Assembly (NCBI GenBank): GCA_035048485.1
Contig: CM068581.1
Location: 6,082,430 to 6,146,429 of the forward strand
Length of the DNA: 64,000 nucleotides
Direction of reading: 5' to 3'
From: Pteria penguin
Taxonomy: Eukaryota > Mollusca > Bivalvia > Pterioida > Pteriidae
Shown here: piece after piece, positions 45,901 to 57,720 of the stretch
Layout: every line of letters starts with the position of its first letter
Position numbering within the stretch: the stretch's first letter is position 1
The notes under the pieces: model-generated
The model's input: the letters and a program-made list of their open reading frames with translations, nothing else
Told to the model about the DNA's origin: nothing
Databases searched by the model: none
Made by a program: the position numbers and the translations under genes

Positions 45901-47875
45901 TACATCGCTAATGACGACAATAGATATCACGTCCCTGTATAAGTACATCGCTAATGACAACAATAGATATCACGTACCTGTATAAGTACATCGCAAAGGA
46001 CAACAATAGATATCACGTCCCTGTATAAGTACATCGCTAATGACAACAATGGATCTCACGTCCTTGTATAATTACATCGGTAATGACAACAATAGATATC
46101 ACGTCCCTGTCTAGGTACATAGCTAATGACGACAATAGATATCACGTCCCTGTATTAGTACATCGCTATTGACGACAATGGATATCACGTCCCTGTATAA
46201 GTACATCCGTAATGACGACAATAGATATCATGTTCCTGTATAAGTACATCGTTAATGACAACAATAGATATCATGTCCCTGTATAAGTATATCGCTAATG
46301 ACGACAATAGATATCACGTCCCTGTATAAGTACTTCGCTAATGACGACAATAGATATCACGTCCCTGTATAAGTACATCGCTAATGACGACAATAGATAT
46401 CACGTCCCTGTATAAGTACATCGCTAATGACGACAATAGATATCACGTCCCTGTATTAGTTCATCGCTATTGACGACAATGGATATCACGTCCCAGTATT
46501 AGTACATCGCTAATGACAACAATGGATATCACGTCCCTGTATAAGTACATCGCTAATGACGACAATAGATATCACGTCCCTGTATAAGTACATCCCTAAT
46601 GACGACAATAGATATCACGTCCCTGTATAAGTACATCGCTAATGACAACAATGGATATCACGTCCCTGTATAAGTACATCGCTAATGACGACAATAGATA
46701 TCACGTCCCTGTATAAGTACTTCGCTAATGACGACAATAGATATCACGTCCCTGTATAAGTACATCGCTAATGACGACAATAGATATCACGTCCCTGTAT
46801 TAGTTCATCGCTATTGACGACAATGGATATCACGTCCCAGTATTAGTACATCGCTAATGACAACAATGGATATCACGTCCCTGTATTAGTACATCGCTAT
46901 TGACGACAATGGATATCACGTCCCTGTATAAGTACATTGCTAATGACGACAATAGATATCACGTCCCTGTATTAGTTCATCGCTAATGACAACAATGGAT
47001 ATCACGTCCCTGTATTAGTACATCGCTATTGACGACAATGGATATCACGTCCCTGTATAAGTACATCGCTAATGACGACAATAGATATCACGTCCCTGTA
47101 TTAGTACATCCCTAATGACGACAATGGATATCACGTCCCTGTATAAGTACATCGCTAATGACGACAATAGATATCACGTCCCTGTATAAGTACATCGCTA
47201 ATGACAACAATAGATATCACGTACCTGTATAAGTACATCGCAAAGGACAACAATAGATATCACGTCCCTGTATAAGTACATCGCTAATGACAACAATGGA
47301 TATCACGTCCTTGTATAATTACATCGCTAATGACAACAATAGATATCACGTCCCTGTCTAGGTACATAGCTAATGACGACAATAGATATCACGTCCCTGT
47401 ATTAGTACATCGCTATTGACGACAATGGATATCACGTCCCTGTATAAGTACATCCGTAATGACGACAATAGATATCATGTTCCTGTATAAGTACATCGCT
47501 AATGACAACAATAGATATCACGTCCCTGTATAAGTACATCGCTAATGACAACAATGGATATCACGTCCCTGTATAAGTATATCGCTAATGACGACAATAG
47601 ATATCACGTCCCTGTATAAGTACTTCGCTAATGACGACAATAGATATCACGTCCCTGTATTAGTTCATCGCTATTGACGACAATGGATATCACGTCCCAG
47701 TATTAGTACATCGCTAATGACAGCAATGGATATCACGTCCCTGTATAAGTACATCGCTAATGACGACAATAGATATCACGTCCCTGTATAAGTACATCCC
47801 TAATGACGACAATAGATATCACGTCCCAGTATAAGTACATCGCTAATGACGACGATAGATATCACGTCCCTGAAT
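42960..47875. repeat. 43-bp minisatellite, about 114 units
   Basis: The unit reads GTCCCTGTATAAGTACATCG, CTAATGACGACAATAGATAT and CAC. Nearly 5 kb runs with almost no indels. Named variants (CTAGGTACATAGC, ATTAGTACATCGCTATTGAC, TATCATGTTCCTG, GTACCTGTATAAG) recur. ATAGCTAATG begins at 44141, 44872, 45689, 46119 and 47366, which are intervals of 17, 19, 10 and 29 units exactly. Stops occur in every frame, so there is no coding potential. Confidence 0.97.
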
Positions 47876-47884
47876 AAGTACATT

Positions 47885-48644
47885 TTGTTAAATGCTATAA
47901 ATTTCGTTGAAATGTGAGTCACACAATTATACTACTACACATTATAGCATAAGGAGCATTCTGGCGAGCGAAGCGAGCCGGTAAAAATCAACATGTTCTC
48001 TATAGAACATTCATCTTTATATTTGCATGATCTTGTATGTGTACAGGCTAGTAGTCAGAATATTTATTTTCACATCAGTCAAAGCCAATTTTTTTTATTT
48101 CCAGCATTTTAGGTTCAGAATATTATTTCCAAAAAGTGCCAGTCCCCCCCCCCTTCCCCACCTTTTTTAAGAATCAAATGGTCGTCCTCTAAAGCAATAT
48201 ATATGTACATTTCAGAGCTATTTTCAACCTGATGCTCTATCAGGGCTAATCTGTGTTAGGTGTCTTATAAGGGCAAGAGAGGGATGTATGCCAGGGTTTT
48301 CCGAGTAGTCTCCCTTCAAAGTTATTAATGGCCGTTGTGATATAAATGAAATAATACTGGCGTGCCTTTAAAAGTTAAAACCCGTAATGTAAAAGATCAA
48401 TAGAAATCATTTAAAGGTGAGATCTAGAGTGGTATTAAATCTAGAATGCTATAGATATATACATCTGAACATTGTGAGGTTACAGTAACGATATTACATA
48501 TTTCTGAACATAGACTGCATTAACACCGTATATATTTCTCGGAGTTGGGGAAAAGAGGAGCGGTCATGAGATAAGATGAGATGATAAATAGCATTTGTAT
48601 TGTAAAGAAATTTGTATAAAAGGATGGCCATCCCCGCCCCCTGC

Positions 48645-48685
<41 letters not shown>

Positions 48686-49409
48686 TTGAATACAGTTCAA
48701 TGCAGCATTAGACGTCGATAAATACTATTGACTAGAAAACAATAGGAGACATCCTGATACATAAATAGGAAAACACGGTCAGTTCGTGCATAACCTGATT
48801 GACCTGCTGAGTATGGTGTGTATATCTGACATAGAAACGAAAACGCTCACGATGCCTCTAACGATAGATGATCCTTCCATTACCCAAGTCATGGTCCATT
48901 GATCAGCGACTTAAACGGTCATTTATCAGTCCATAGACGATATCCCCAACCTCACCAAATGAGGCGCCGCAAATACAACATACAAACGGATTCCAATTAG
49001 ATAACCACATGAATATAAGCCCACTTTGCTTGAGGTTTATTTAAATTTTCTCTATATAAATGACTACTTCTTTTGATTGTCATTAAGCATGTAGAAAATC
49101 GTTTCGTTAGTATGAGAAGACACACCAACTTTTCTGAAGTCTTTAATTATGCTTTATATACTTTTTACCTTCATATGTATTCTTCAATATCAATGCCATG
49201 ATAATTTTTGTTAAGATACAGGTACCAGATCATCAGATCTACGTTCCAAGCTAGTAAAACTTTCTTGAAGAGTAACCCTATTTCAAAAAGACATATTTCA
49301 GGTTGTGAGTAACCCAACAAGAAGTGAACCCAATGTAAATAGTGTTTATATGTAACACTGAAGTTTCAAACATTTATTATGTTTTAATTATTCACATGAT
49401 TATTGTTAT
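47885..49409. other. Single-copy DNA with a (TC)n(GT)n tract
   Basis: No gene recognised. The phrase GGCGAGCGAAGCGAGCCGG at 47962-47980 is a short CG-rich island. 48642-48686 is a compound CT/GT microsatellite. Confidence 0.55.
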
Positions 49410-50598
49410 CAAGGGCGTAGGAGAAGGGGGCAGCGGGGGCACGTGCCCCCCCCCTCCCCACTTTTAGAGTAATATTTAAAGTTTAAATAAACTTAAATAA
49501 GACATTTTAAGCGAAGTTAATCTATTTTCTGTCATATTTTTAATGCCTGATTTCTAATCCGTTACTGCAAAATTACGGATAAGGTTTTCTGTTTTACTGG
49601 CGGTTGATGTATCCTGATTACGCAACATGTTGCAACAATAGAAAGTTTCGTCAACAAAATATCTTTCAGCTTATGCATTAGTGTGATGTCATCCATTGTA
49701 AGTATTTATTATGTTTTGAATGATACAAGTCCGAGATTATTCAATAGAGTCGCATTATTATAGTTTGCTCTTATCTGAAAGATATAAGCAGGTGTAGACC
49801 AGTGGATGAGTTGTTCGGCTTGAGACCAACAGGTCCGGGTTCGACACCCGTCGGGGGCACACCGGTGCTCTGACTTTCGGATGAGACTCTAACTGATAAC
49901 GTGTCTGACATTCAAATTGCAAGACAATTCGTCAGCAAGAACGAGCACCGTGAAGCTTTCTTTGGAAAGTATTTAAGTGTGAACATTGTAACATGAGCAG
50001 CCACGGACCTTTAATGTGCATACCACCCAATTAACTTGTGCATAAAAGTATGAAATTAAAAATACCACACTGTAACATGTTTTGTTGCTGATTAGTAGCC
50101 GTAGTAGCCACTAAAGCACTAAAAGTAAATAATTCGTCTTTTATTTAATCATTCAGAGAGAGAAATTGGAATAAATTCAAACTGAAGTTTTCTATGCCCC
50201 GGATCGAAAGATCTGGGGCATATTGTTTTTGTCCTGTCTGGTGGCTATTGTAAACCTTCGCCATAAATTTTGAACCGTAAAAAAATAGACTTCATATTTG
50301 GCATGCATGCTCCACTAATGAAGCCCTTTCAATTGACACCGGACAAGGTCAATGACCTTAAGACCTTCACTGTGACCTTTGTGCTGAAAATAGCTTTTTC
50401 GGACTTTGTTGCCGCCGGGGACACTTTTGTTTCTTTTCTTTTTTTTTTTTTTTTTGTTTTGTTTTGTTATTTAGTTTTTTTTTTGTTTTTTTTTTTTTTT
50501 TTGCTTTTTTTTTTTTTTTTTTTTTTTTTGCTTTTCACTTTTGGAAGGTTGTGCCCCCCCCCCCTCTTCCATTTTTCACTGCCGAGCTACGCCACTGG
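49410..50598. mobile_element. Candidate non-autonomous DNA transposon, about 1.2 kb
   Basis: The left end reads CAAGGGCGTAGGAGAAGGGG and leads to GCACGTGCCCCCCCC. The right end, reverse-complemented, reads CAGTGGCGTAGCTCGGCAG and leads to GGGGGGGGCAC. The ends therefore match over about 9 of 11 bases plus a shared GC-rich follow-on. No transposase is present. Inside are a tRNA-like head at 49788 and a segment at 50196-50425 (CCCCGGATCGAAAGATCTGG onward) that looks like a dispersed repeat, then a long T-rich tract. Target duplication is not clear. Confidence 0.4.
49788..49895 (+). mobile_element. tRNA-like SINE head, unusual body
   Basis: GCAGGTGTAGACCAGTGGAT (box A) and GGGTTCGACACCCG (box B), followed by ACACCGGTGCTCTGACTTTC and GGATGAGAC as in the other SINEs. 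It then leaves the family: the GGTCCGTTGCAAAGG and ACGTGAAAT body blocks are absent. It is either truncated or a different SINE sharing the front end. Confidence 0.6.
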
Positions 50599-50809
50599 TA
50601 ATAATAAAATTTAAGCGTAATGAATGTTTAAAACTTTATTGTAACAAGCAGACTAATGAACTCCTGCGCTTTTTCTTCTAGTAAACATATATGCAGACGT
50701 TTACCAGAACTCAGTATCTCTCATACATCCCTATGGTTGTAAGTTATTTGCATTAAAGTGTGACCAGTGAGAATTATGGGTACATACGTACAGGATATTG
50801 TCTGAGTAT

Positions 50810-51180
50810 CTCTCCATTCCTTAACATTTAATGATAGAGTCGGGGTCCGAAAAGGACCGAGAATGACCGAATATCTCCCCATTCCTTAATAATGATAGAA
50901 CCGAGGCCCGGAAGGGACCGAGAATATCCGAGTATTTCTTCATTCCTTAATAATGTTAGAGCAGAGATTTCGAAATGACCGAGAATATCCGAGTACATGT
51001 ATCTCTTCATTCTTTAATAATGATAGAGCCGGGGTCCGAAAGGGACCGAGAATGACCGAATATCTCTCAATTACCTAATAATGATAGAGCCGAGAACCGG
51101 AAGGGGCCGAGGATGTCCGAGTATTTCTCCATTCCTTAATAATTATAGAGCCGAAGTCCAGAAGGGACCGAGGCCCATTG
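50810..51180. repeat. 61-bp minisatellite, about 6 units
   Basis: CATTCCTTAATAATGATAGA, GCCGGGGTCCGAAAGGGACC and GAGAATGACCGAATATCTC recur with 61-bp spacing (ATGATAG-type word at 50831, 50892, 50953). GGAC.GAGAAT and the A/G variants GAGGTCCGGAAGG differ by unit. Confidence 0.92.
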
Positions 51181-51314
51181 TTGTTAAGGAATGAAGAGAT
51201 AGGAGGACATTCACCAACTCCACCCATCGGGTACCTCATTTATTCCCACACTGTTCAGAACTCTTCATTTCTTAAAAAAATTATGAAGAGTTATGACAAT
51301 AGATTTACAAACCA

Positions 51315-51970
51315 GGTGGAGTTTGATAAATGTGATGAATTAACCAGGGAGGATAAATGTGATAAACTGACGAGGGAGGATAAATGTGATGAAATCACTA
51401 TGGAGGATAAATGTAATAAATTGACCAAGGAGGATAGATGTGATGAATTAACGAGGGAGGATAAAGGTAATAAATTACCGAGGAGAATAAATGTTATGAA
51501 TAAACCAGGGAGGATAAATGAAATAAATTATCAAGGAGGGTAAATGTGATGAATTAACGAGAGAGGATAAATGTGATGAAATAACTAGGGAGGATAAATG
51601 TGATGAATTAACGAGGGAGGATAAATGTAATAAATTACCAAGGAGGATAAATGTGATGAATTAACCAAGGAGGATAAATGTGATGAATTAACCAGGGATG
51701 ATAAATGTAATAAATTACCAAGGAGGTAAAAATGTGATGAATTAACGAGGGAGGATAAATGTAATAATTTACCAAGGAGGATAAATGTGATGAATTGACG
51801 AGGGAGGATAAATGTAATAAATTGACGAAGGAAGATAAATGTGATGAATTAACGAGGGAAGATAAATGTAATAAATTACCAAGGAGGATGAATGTGGTGA
51901 ATTAACCAGGGAGGATAAATGTAATAAATTGACCAAGGAAGATAAATGTGATGAATTCACTTAAGAGGAT
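51315..51970. repeat. 27-bp minisatellite, about 24 units
   Basis: GAGGATAAATGTGATGAATT with AACCAGG repeats every 27 bp (TAAATG at 51541 and 51568). The early part reads as a 9-residue repeat DKCDELTRE within the frame 51178-51543, which ends inside the array after small indels. The unit is unrelated to the 27-bp arrays at 6-7.7 kb. Confidence 0.94.
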
Positions 51971-52233
51971 AAAAAACTTAAAACCATACACATTCTAGTT
52001 TCCCAATAACCATCTTGCAGAGTCTTCATATCTACGAATTCATTTTTCATTGACGAACTAAGCATATTGAGCACCGCAAACCCATCCGAAGTATTTTCAG
52101 AGTCTGAACACGAAGACTTTGAAAATAGAACAACACAACAAGCTGAACATCCATAAAAGTGTAATATGTGTCAATAGAAATCTTCAAAAAACAGGATAGA
52201 ATACGTATTATAATTTTCTGCTACAAGAGTCTT

Positions 52234-53070
52234 ATTTAGGGGGCGGACCCAGAAGCTAAAGTGTGTGTGGGGGGGGGGGGGGGCAAATATCGGCAGGAAG
52301 CGCCGAGAGTTGGAGGGTACGGGAGGGGTATGTCCCCTGCTGTAGGGGGGGGGGGGGTCCGGGGGCCTTCCCGGGAAATTTTTTTTAAATTTCGAATAAA
52401 TTTGTGCAATCTGATGCATTTTTCAGCTTTTCACTTCAAATGACACAAGATTTTTTTTCTGTCTGCTGAGGAACAAAGCCATAAAGTCATATCTATTTTG
52501 TCACTTTATTTCTTAATTATTAACTTTGATATGGTGCCGAAATTGCATATATTTCACATAGTTTCCCTTAAAGTAAATTTACAATGTCAGGATAAATAAG
52601 TGTACATAGTAGTACTAATACTGCATGTAGATGAGTTCTAAAATCTATTTTGATCTAATGTAATAGCAAGTATGTTGATATAAATAACTATTGAACTGAA
52701 CAAAAATTTTATCTAACAACAAAAATAAATTAGAATAAAATTAATAACAACATTTTCTTGTAACAACAAAAATAATTAGATTTGGAATGTATGAGTTACT
52801 TTCAAAGTAAGCACCATGCAGTCATATATGTAGCAAAAATAAAATATGCACAAACACGTGTAGGTATGAAATACTCCGAAAGGTAACAAAAGGTTGATCA
52901 AAACATAAAAACAGAATATGATCGGACAAAAATTCGAAGGACATGAACTGACCATCGTCGCAAGGAAAAGGTACCCCCCCCCCAAAAAAAACCCCCCAAA
53001 CAAACAAAGGAAACCCGGGGTTTTTTCCCGAACCCCTCCCCCCCCCCAACCCTCCTTAATCCGCCCTTGT
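52234..53070. mobile_element. Candidate non-autonomous element with GGGCGGA ends
   Basis: The left end is TTTAGGGGGCGGACCCAGAA with G14-16 tracts just inside. The right end, reverse-complemented, is ACAAGGGCGGATTAAGGAGG with G-rich tracts just inside. The shared GGGCGGA and mirrored GC-rich subterminal tracts suggest one transposon-like unit of about 830 bp. The interior is AT-rich and has no transposase. Ends are imperfect and no target duplication is certain. Confidence 0.4.
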
Positions 53071-55069
53071 CATTAGTGACAGGAAAGTAGATCGACAATT
53101 GCTGATTGATACGAACCACACAAATAAATTTCAAAACCCATGCCGAAAAAATGGGAATAGAGATAATTCGAGCTATACTAGTTTTTTCATAAACTGTAGA
53201 TTTTGTAGTAATAATTGAATATATATAATATAGTAGTGTGGCAAACTTGTAATCATTAACTATGCATATGATGCACTTTACCAGTAATAAATGGTGTAAA
53301 ATACAGGCAAACTTAGGTGGTAGATATATACTTTTCTGGTAACATATTTAGTGTATATGGTATATACTAAACTCAATCAGTACTTGTTTAGTACATATTA
53401 TGGTGTGCCTATGATTTGATGTTTACCGCTGTTCATATGCAGAATGACACAGTGATTGATGAAATGAGGGCAATTACACCACTATCGGTTTTCCTGCTAA
53501 GTTTATTTATTCATATGTTAATTGATCTGGAATTAAATTCTTGCGGCTTTGATGAATAAAATGATCGAATTCTATTTATATCATAGAGGCATTCTAGTTT
53601 GTTTAACACAAATGACTTCTATAAATAGGTTTTTAATTATTACATACACGTTATGTGTCCGACGATGTGAATAGACTGTTTACAATATATAAAAGCAGGC
53701 AATAGGGGTTTTACAATAATGATATGGACAATACACATTTTATCAAAATAACCGTTTACCTAAAGTTTTTATTCATAAAAGCGTCATATAAATGTACAGT
53801 ATGGATATACAAGAATAATATCGATGGCTGGCGATATACATGTATCACTAGATGGCGAAACCAACAACTACGTCTCGATTAACACTATAACAAACACATT
53901 GTTCATGCAGAGACATATATCTTTGGTTCATGTTATATTAGCAACCACTAGTAGCCCCACTAAATGTATCAACCACCACTTTATGTGAACAAAAACAGTA
54001 TTGGCGGGAGGAGCCCTGTACTCTGCTTACAACCATACAAAGTACCAGATCTCGTATTTACTGCATGTTTTAAAATCATTTCTTTAAATTTAAACATTGT
54101 GGTGTGCGAATCTGTTGAATGAATTCATAGAGAAAGCGTTTCTATGGATGCCAATACTCGGAAAAGTTTACTTACGGGTCAATTGGAGATGTTCAATGTT
54201 GAAGACGCGCCATTTATCAACAGCATGTCAAGCTGTCACTGCTTGAGGACGAGTACACCTGATATGCCAGCAAGGCTACTGACCTCTGTCACTGATTTAG
54301 ATTCTTTGACGAATTGTGTGATGAAAAGGGGAATCACTTTGTTACATAAATAGCGCATGTTATGTCTGTTCCTCATTGTCTAAAGAGATAGCTCGTTCTT
54401 CCGTCATCGCCGAAAAACATATGATCGCCAGAGAACACTGACCTGACTTTATACATCAACACAGACGGCAGAGTTATACGTGTTCAACTCATGAGCAGTC
54501 ATGATAGTCCCCATATCTTTATTTTATGGATATCTAGAAAACATGCATTAATTCTATACAAAGAGCGTCTTCCCATAAATTCAAATAACTGAAATATATG
54601 TCATTTTTCTGATCAAAAGTGATCACATGACAACTTTTGATCAGAAAAATCAAAAGTTATCAAATGAAATATACATAGATTTTAGAATAATCTTTGACCA
54701 GTTAGTTGATATCACATTTCCGAGATCAATAATCATAGCACAAGAATTCGAACGAAGTGGGACAGAGATTCGGAGTCCAACTCTCGTCCAGTATCATAAT
54801 AATGTAGATATTTTTACACTTTTTACCATCATTTTGCAATGGGAGATACCGCCATTAACTGCGGTCCTAATATTTATGGAGGAAATAAAACATATTCCCG
54901 CAAAAATGACGTACAGAACAATGGTACGTTATTGTGACATCATAAGGTTGCTAATTCTAATCGATGTTACTAACTGATAGTACACATGCGCCGCCTAACG
55001 GATGGTACCTCCCGTACAACAAAGATCTCCTGATTTCATTTCTAAATTATATATATTCTGTTATATTTC
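53071..55069. other. Single-copy AT-rich DNA, no gene recognised
   Basis: Two kilobases of non-tandem DNA. Frames at 54144-54353 (69 codons) and 54627-54977 (116 codons) lack known domains. The longer one begins inside the hairpin at 54603-54650. Confidence 0.5.
54603..54650. repeat. Perfect 18-bp inverted repeat, 12-base loop
   Basis: ATTTTTCTGATCAAAAGT (54603-54620) is followed after 12 bases by its exact reverse complement (54633-54650). It would form a stable short hairpin in either strand. No associated gene is evident. Confidence 0.92.
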
Positions 55070-55234
55070 TAATAAGGGATTAATGCCCCATGTCATAACG
55101 TGCTAATAACGGATTAGTGCCCGTGTTATCAGGTACTAATAGGTTGTTTTCAAGTAACCTGAAAGGACCGTTCAGGACCTAAATTTAACACGTCATACCA
55201 AGGTTAACTGACTGTGACGTCATAATTGGTTGAA

Positions 55235-55518
55235 TTGATTGATTGATTGATTTTTGTTTAAGTTAAAGTCACACCACGAATATTTCACGTATATGATGAC
55301 GGCATCTGCCTGATGCGAGGCATACAAATTTTTACCTTTGCAACGGACCCACCCGAAGCAGGGTGAGGGATCTTTAACGTGCCATGCATACCACGACACG
55401 GGGCCTCGGTTTTTCCTGTCTCATCCGAAAGACAGGGCACCGGCATGACCAGAGCGGGACTCGAACCCTGGCCTCCCGATCAGGAGTCCAGCGCGATACC
55501 ACTAGGCTACGCCGGCTT
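55235..55518 (-). mobile_element. tRNA-derived SINE, head type A, with target-site duplication
   Basis: Minus-strand head AGCCGGCGTAGCCTAGTGG, box B in AGGGTTCGAGTCCC, body and (AATC)n tail as in the copy at 22964. The flanks CATAATTGGTTGAA (55221-55234) and CATACTTGGTTGAA (55519-55532) form a 14-bp target duplication with one mismatch. It lies in non-repetitive DNA, so the element ends can be read with confidence. Confidence 0.92.
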
Positions 55519-55983
55519 CATACTTGGTTGAAACATTGACGTTGTGTATCCAGAGATAAGATTATTACGTCATAAATAAAATATCGTCAAAGTATGCAAT
55601 GTCCGCAGTTGGATATAACTCGGAAATAATCTATTATAAAATAAATGTTAGCGCATTATATCTCATAAATGCCCAGCCATTCATTCTTGCATGATAACTA
55701 TAAGACTTATTCTATATATATGTGTGCTTTTAACGCCAAAATATCATACGGAAAACTTCCATTTCTTGTTTATAAATCGCATCGGTAAATCATTTCGGAG
55801 GGAAGTTAAAAATTTAAAAGGAAACAGTTGGTGTCCCATGGCAACGTAACGTTTATCCAGAATGACAAACTTTCGTTGAATGTTTAAAAGCACTAGCGCA
55901 AAATACGACTTTGATGACGTCACGCAATGTTCAACAAGTCGGCTCCGTGTCATAACATACATATAAGGGATTGATGCCCCTGT

Positions 55984-56120
55984 CAGTGGCGGATCCAGGA
56001 TTTCCGAAAGGGGGTGGGGGCACATGTGTATTAGCCAACCTACTCAGCCATTTTTAGTGCCAAATCTGGCTTTTTACTAGTAAATATGCGACGAAAAAGT
56101 GGGGGGGGGGGGGGGGAGGT
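55984..56120. mobile_element. Short GGCGGATCC-type element inside the 34-bp array
   Basis: CAGTGGCGGATCCAGGATTT, CCGAAAGGGGGTGGGGGCAC and CCAAATCTGG match the element at 8350-8562 in order. It ends in a G18-type tract before GAGGTCAATGCC and the array then resumes, so it is a fragment or an internally deleted copy. Confidence 0.6.
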
Positions 56121-57004
56121 CAATGCCTACGTGTCATAATGTACTGATAAGGGATTAATAATCTGTGTCATAACTTACTGACAAGGGATAAATGCGAAAT
56201 GTCATTACGTGCTAATATGGGATTAATGACCCCGTGTCATAATGTACTGATAAGAGATTAATGCCCCATGTCATAATGTGCTAATAAAGCATTAATGTCC
56301 TCGTGTCATAACGTACTAGAACGGGATTAATGTCTCGTGTCATAACGTACTAAAACGGGATTGATGTCTCGTGTCATACCGTACTAAAACGGGATTAATG
56401 CCCCCTTACGCTTGTCATAACGTATTAAGATGGGATTAATGCCCCGTGTCATAACGTTCTAGTAAAGAATTAATGCCTCGTGTCATAACGTTCTAGTAAA
56501 GGATTAATGTCCCGCGTCTTAACGTTCTAGTAAAGGATTAATGTCCCGCGTCTTAACGTTCTAGTAAAGGATTAATGTCCCGTGTCATAACGTTCTAGTA
56601 AAGAATTAATGCCTCGTGTCATAACGTTCTAGTAAAGAATTAATGCCTCGTGTCATAACGTTCTAGTAAAGGATTAATGCCTCGTGTCATAACGTTCTAG
56701 TAAAGAATTAATGTCCCGTGTCATAACGTTCTAGTAAAGGATTAATGTCCCGTGTCATAACGTTCTAGTAAAGGATTAATGTCCCGCGTCTTAACGTTCT
56801 AGTAAAGGATTAATGTCCCGTGTCATAACGTTCTAGTAAAGGATTAATACATAAAAAGTAAAGGAACACAAACACTCTATATTGCAAATTTTCGGCTTCA
56901 CGTCCTTTATCAAGCAATTTAAGGGATGACAAATACAAAGCTATGTAAAATCCATGTTTACGTTTCAAAGATACATAAGCTTCAATGTATATTTTCTTGT
57001 AATT

Positions 57005-57720
57005 ACATATCAGGGTTGGGATTATTTCTTGTGTATATTGAGTACATGTACTAACGAGGGATGTATGCTTCGTGTTCATTACGTACTAGTGGTGTGATTA
57101 TTTTTTGTGTATATTAAATACTATCAAGGGATGTATACTTTCGTGTGCATAACATACTAGGGGATGGGGTTGTTTCCTGTGCATATTAAGTACAAACGAG
57201 GGATGTATGTGTGTTGTACATTACATACTAGGGGGTGGGGTTATTTCCCGTGTATATTAATTACAATCGAGGGATGTATGTTATGTGTACATTACATACC
57301 AGGGGGTGGGGTTATTTCCCGTGTATATTAATTACTAACGAGGGATGTATGTTATGTGTACATTACATACCAGGGGGTGGGGTTATTTCCCGTGTATATT
57401 AAGTACTAACGAGGGATGTATTTTATGTGTACATTATATACTAGGGGGTGGGGTTATTTCCCGTGTATATTAAGTATTAACGAGGGATGTATTTTATGTG
57501 TACATTACATACTAGGGGGTGGGGTTATTTCCCGTGTATATTAATTACTAACGAGGGACGTATGTTATGTGTACATTACATACCAGGGGGTGGGGTTATT
57601 TCCCGTGTATATTAAGTACTAACGATGGATGTATGTTATGTGTTCATTACATACTAAGGGATGGATTTGTTTCCTGTGTATATTAAGTACTAAAGAGAGA
57701 ATGTATGCTTTCGTGTACAT
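57005..57720. repeat. 71-bp minisatellite, about 10 units
   Basis: GGGGGTGGGGTTATTTCCCG, TGTATATTAAGTACTAACGA and GGGATGTATGTTATGTGTAC, then ATTACATACTA, repeat every 71 bp (TTATTT at 57241, 57312, 57383). Edge units are diverged. Confidence 0.94.

Larger units (their letters stand above)
55070..56850. repeat. 34-bp minisatellite, about 25 units, split by insertions
   Basis: GTCATAACGTTCTAGTAAAG with GATTAATGTCCCGT repeats every 34 bp (AACGTTC at 56521 and 56555). Diverged copies appear at 55070-55150, then again from 55960; the main run is 56120-56850. Single-copy DNA and a SINE (55235-55518) and a short element (55984-56120) lie between. The 56450-56840 part is most homogeneous. Unrelated in sequence to the other 34-bp arrays. 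Confidence 0.92.

Noticed and set aside
54627..54977. 116-codon plus frame as a gene
   Set aside because: No recognisable domain, it starts inside a hairpin, and no neighbouring exon or promoter signal could be supported.
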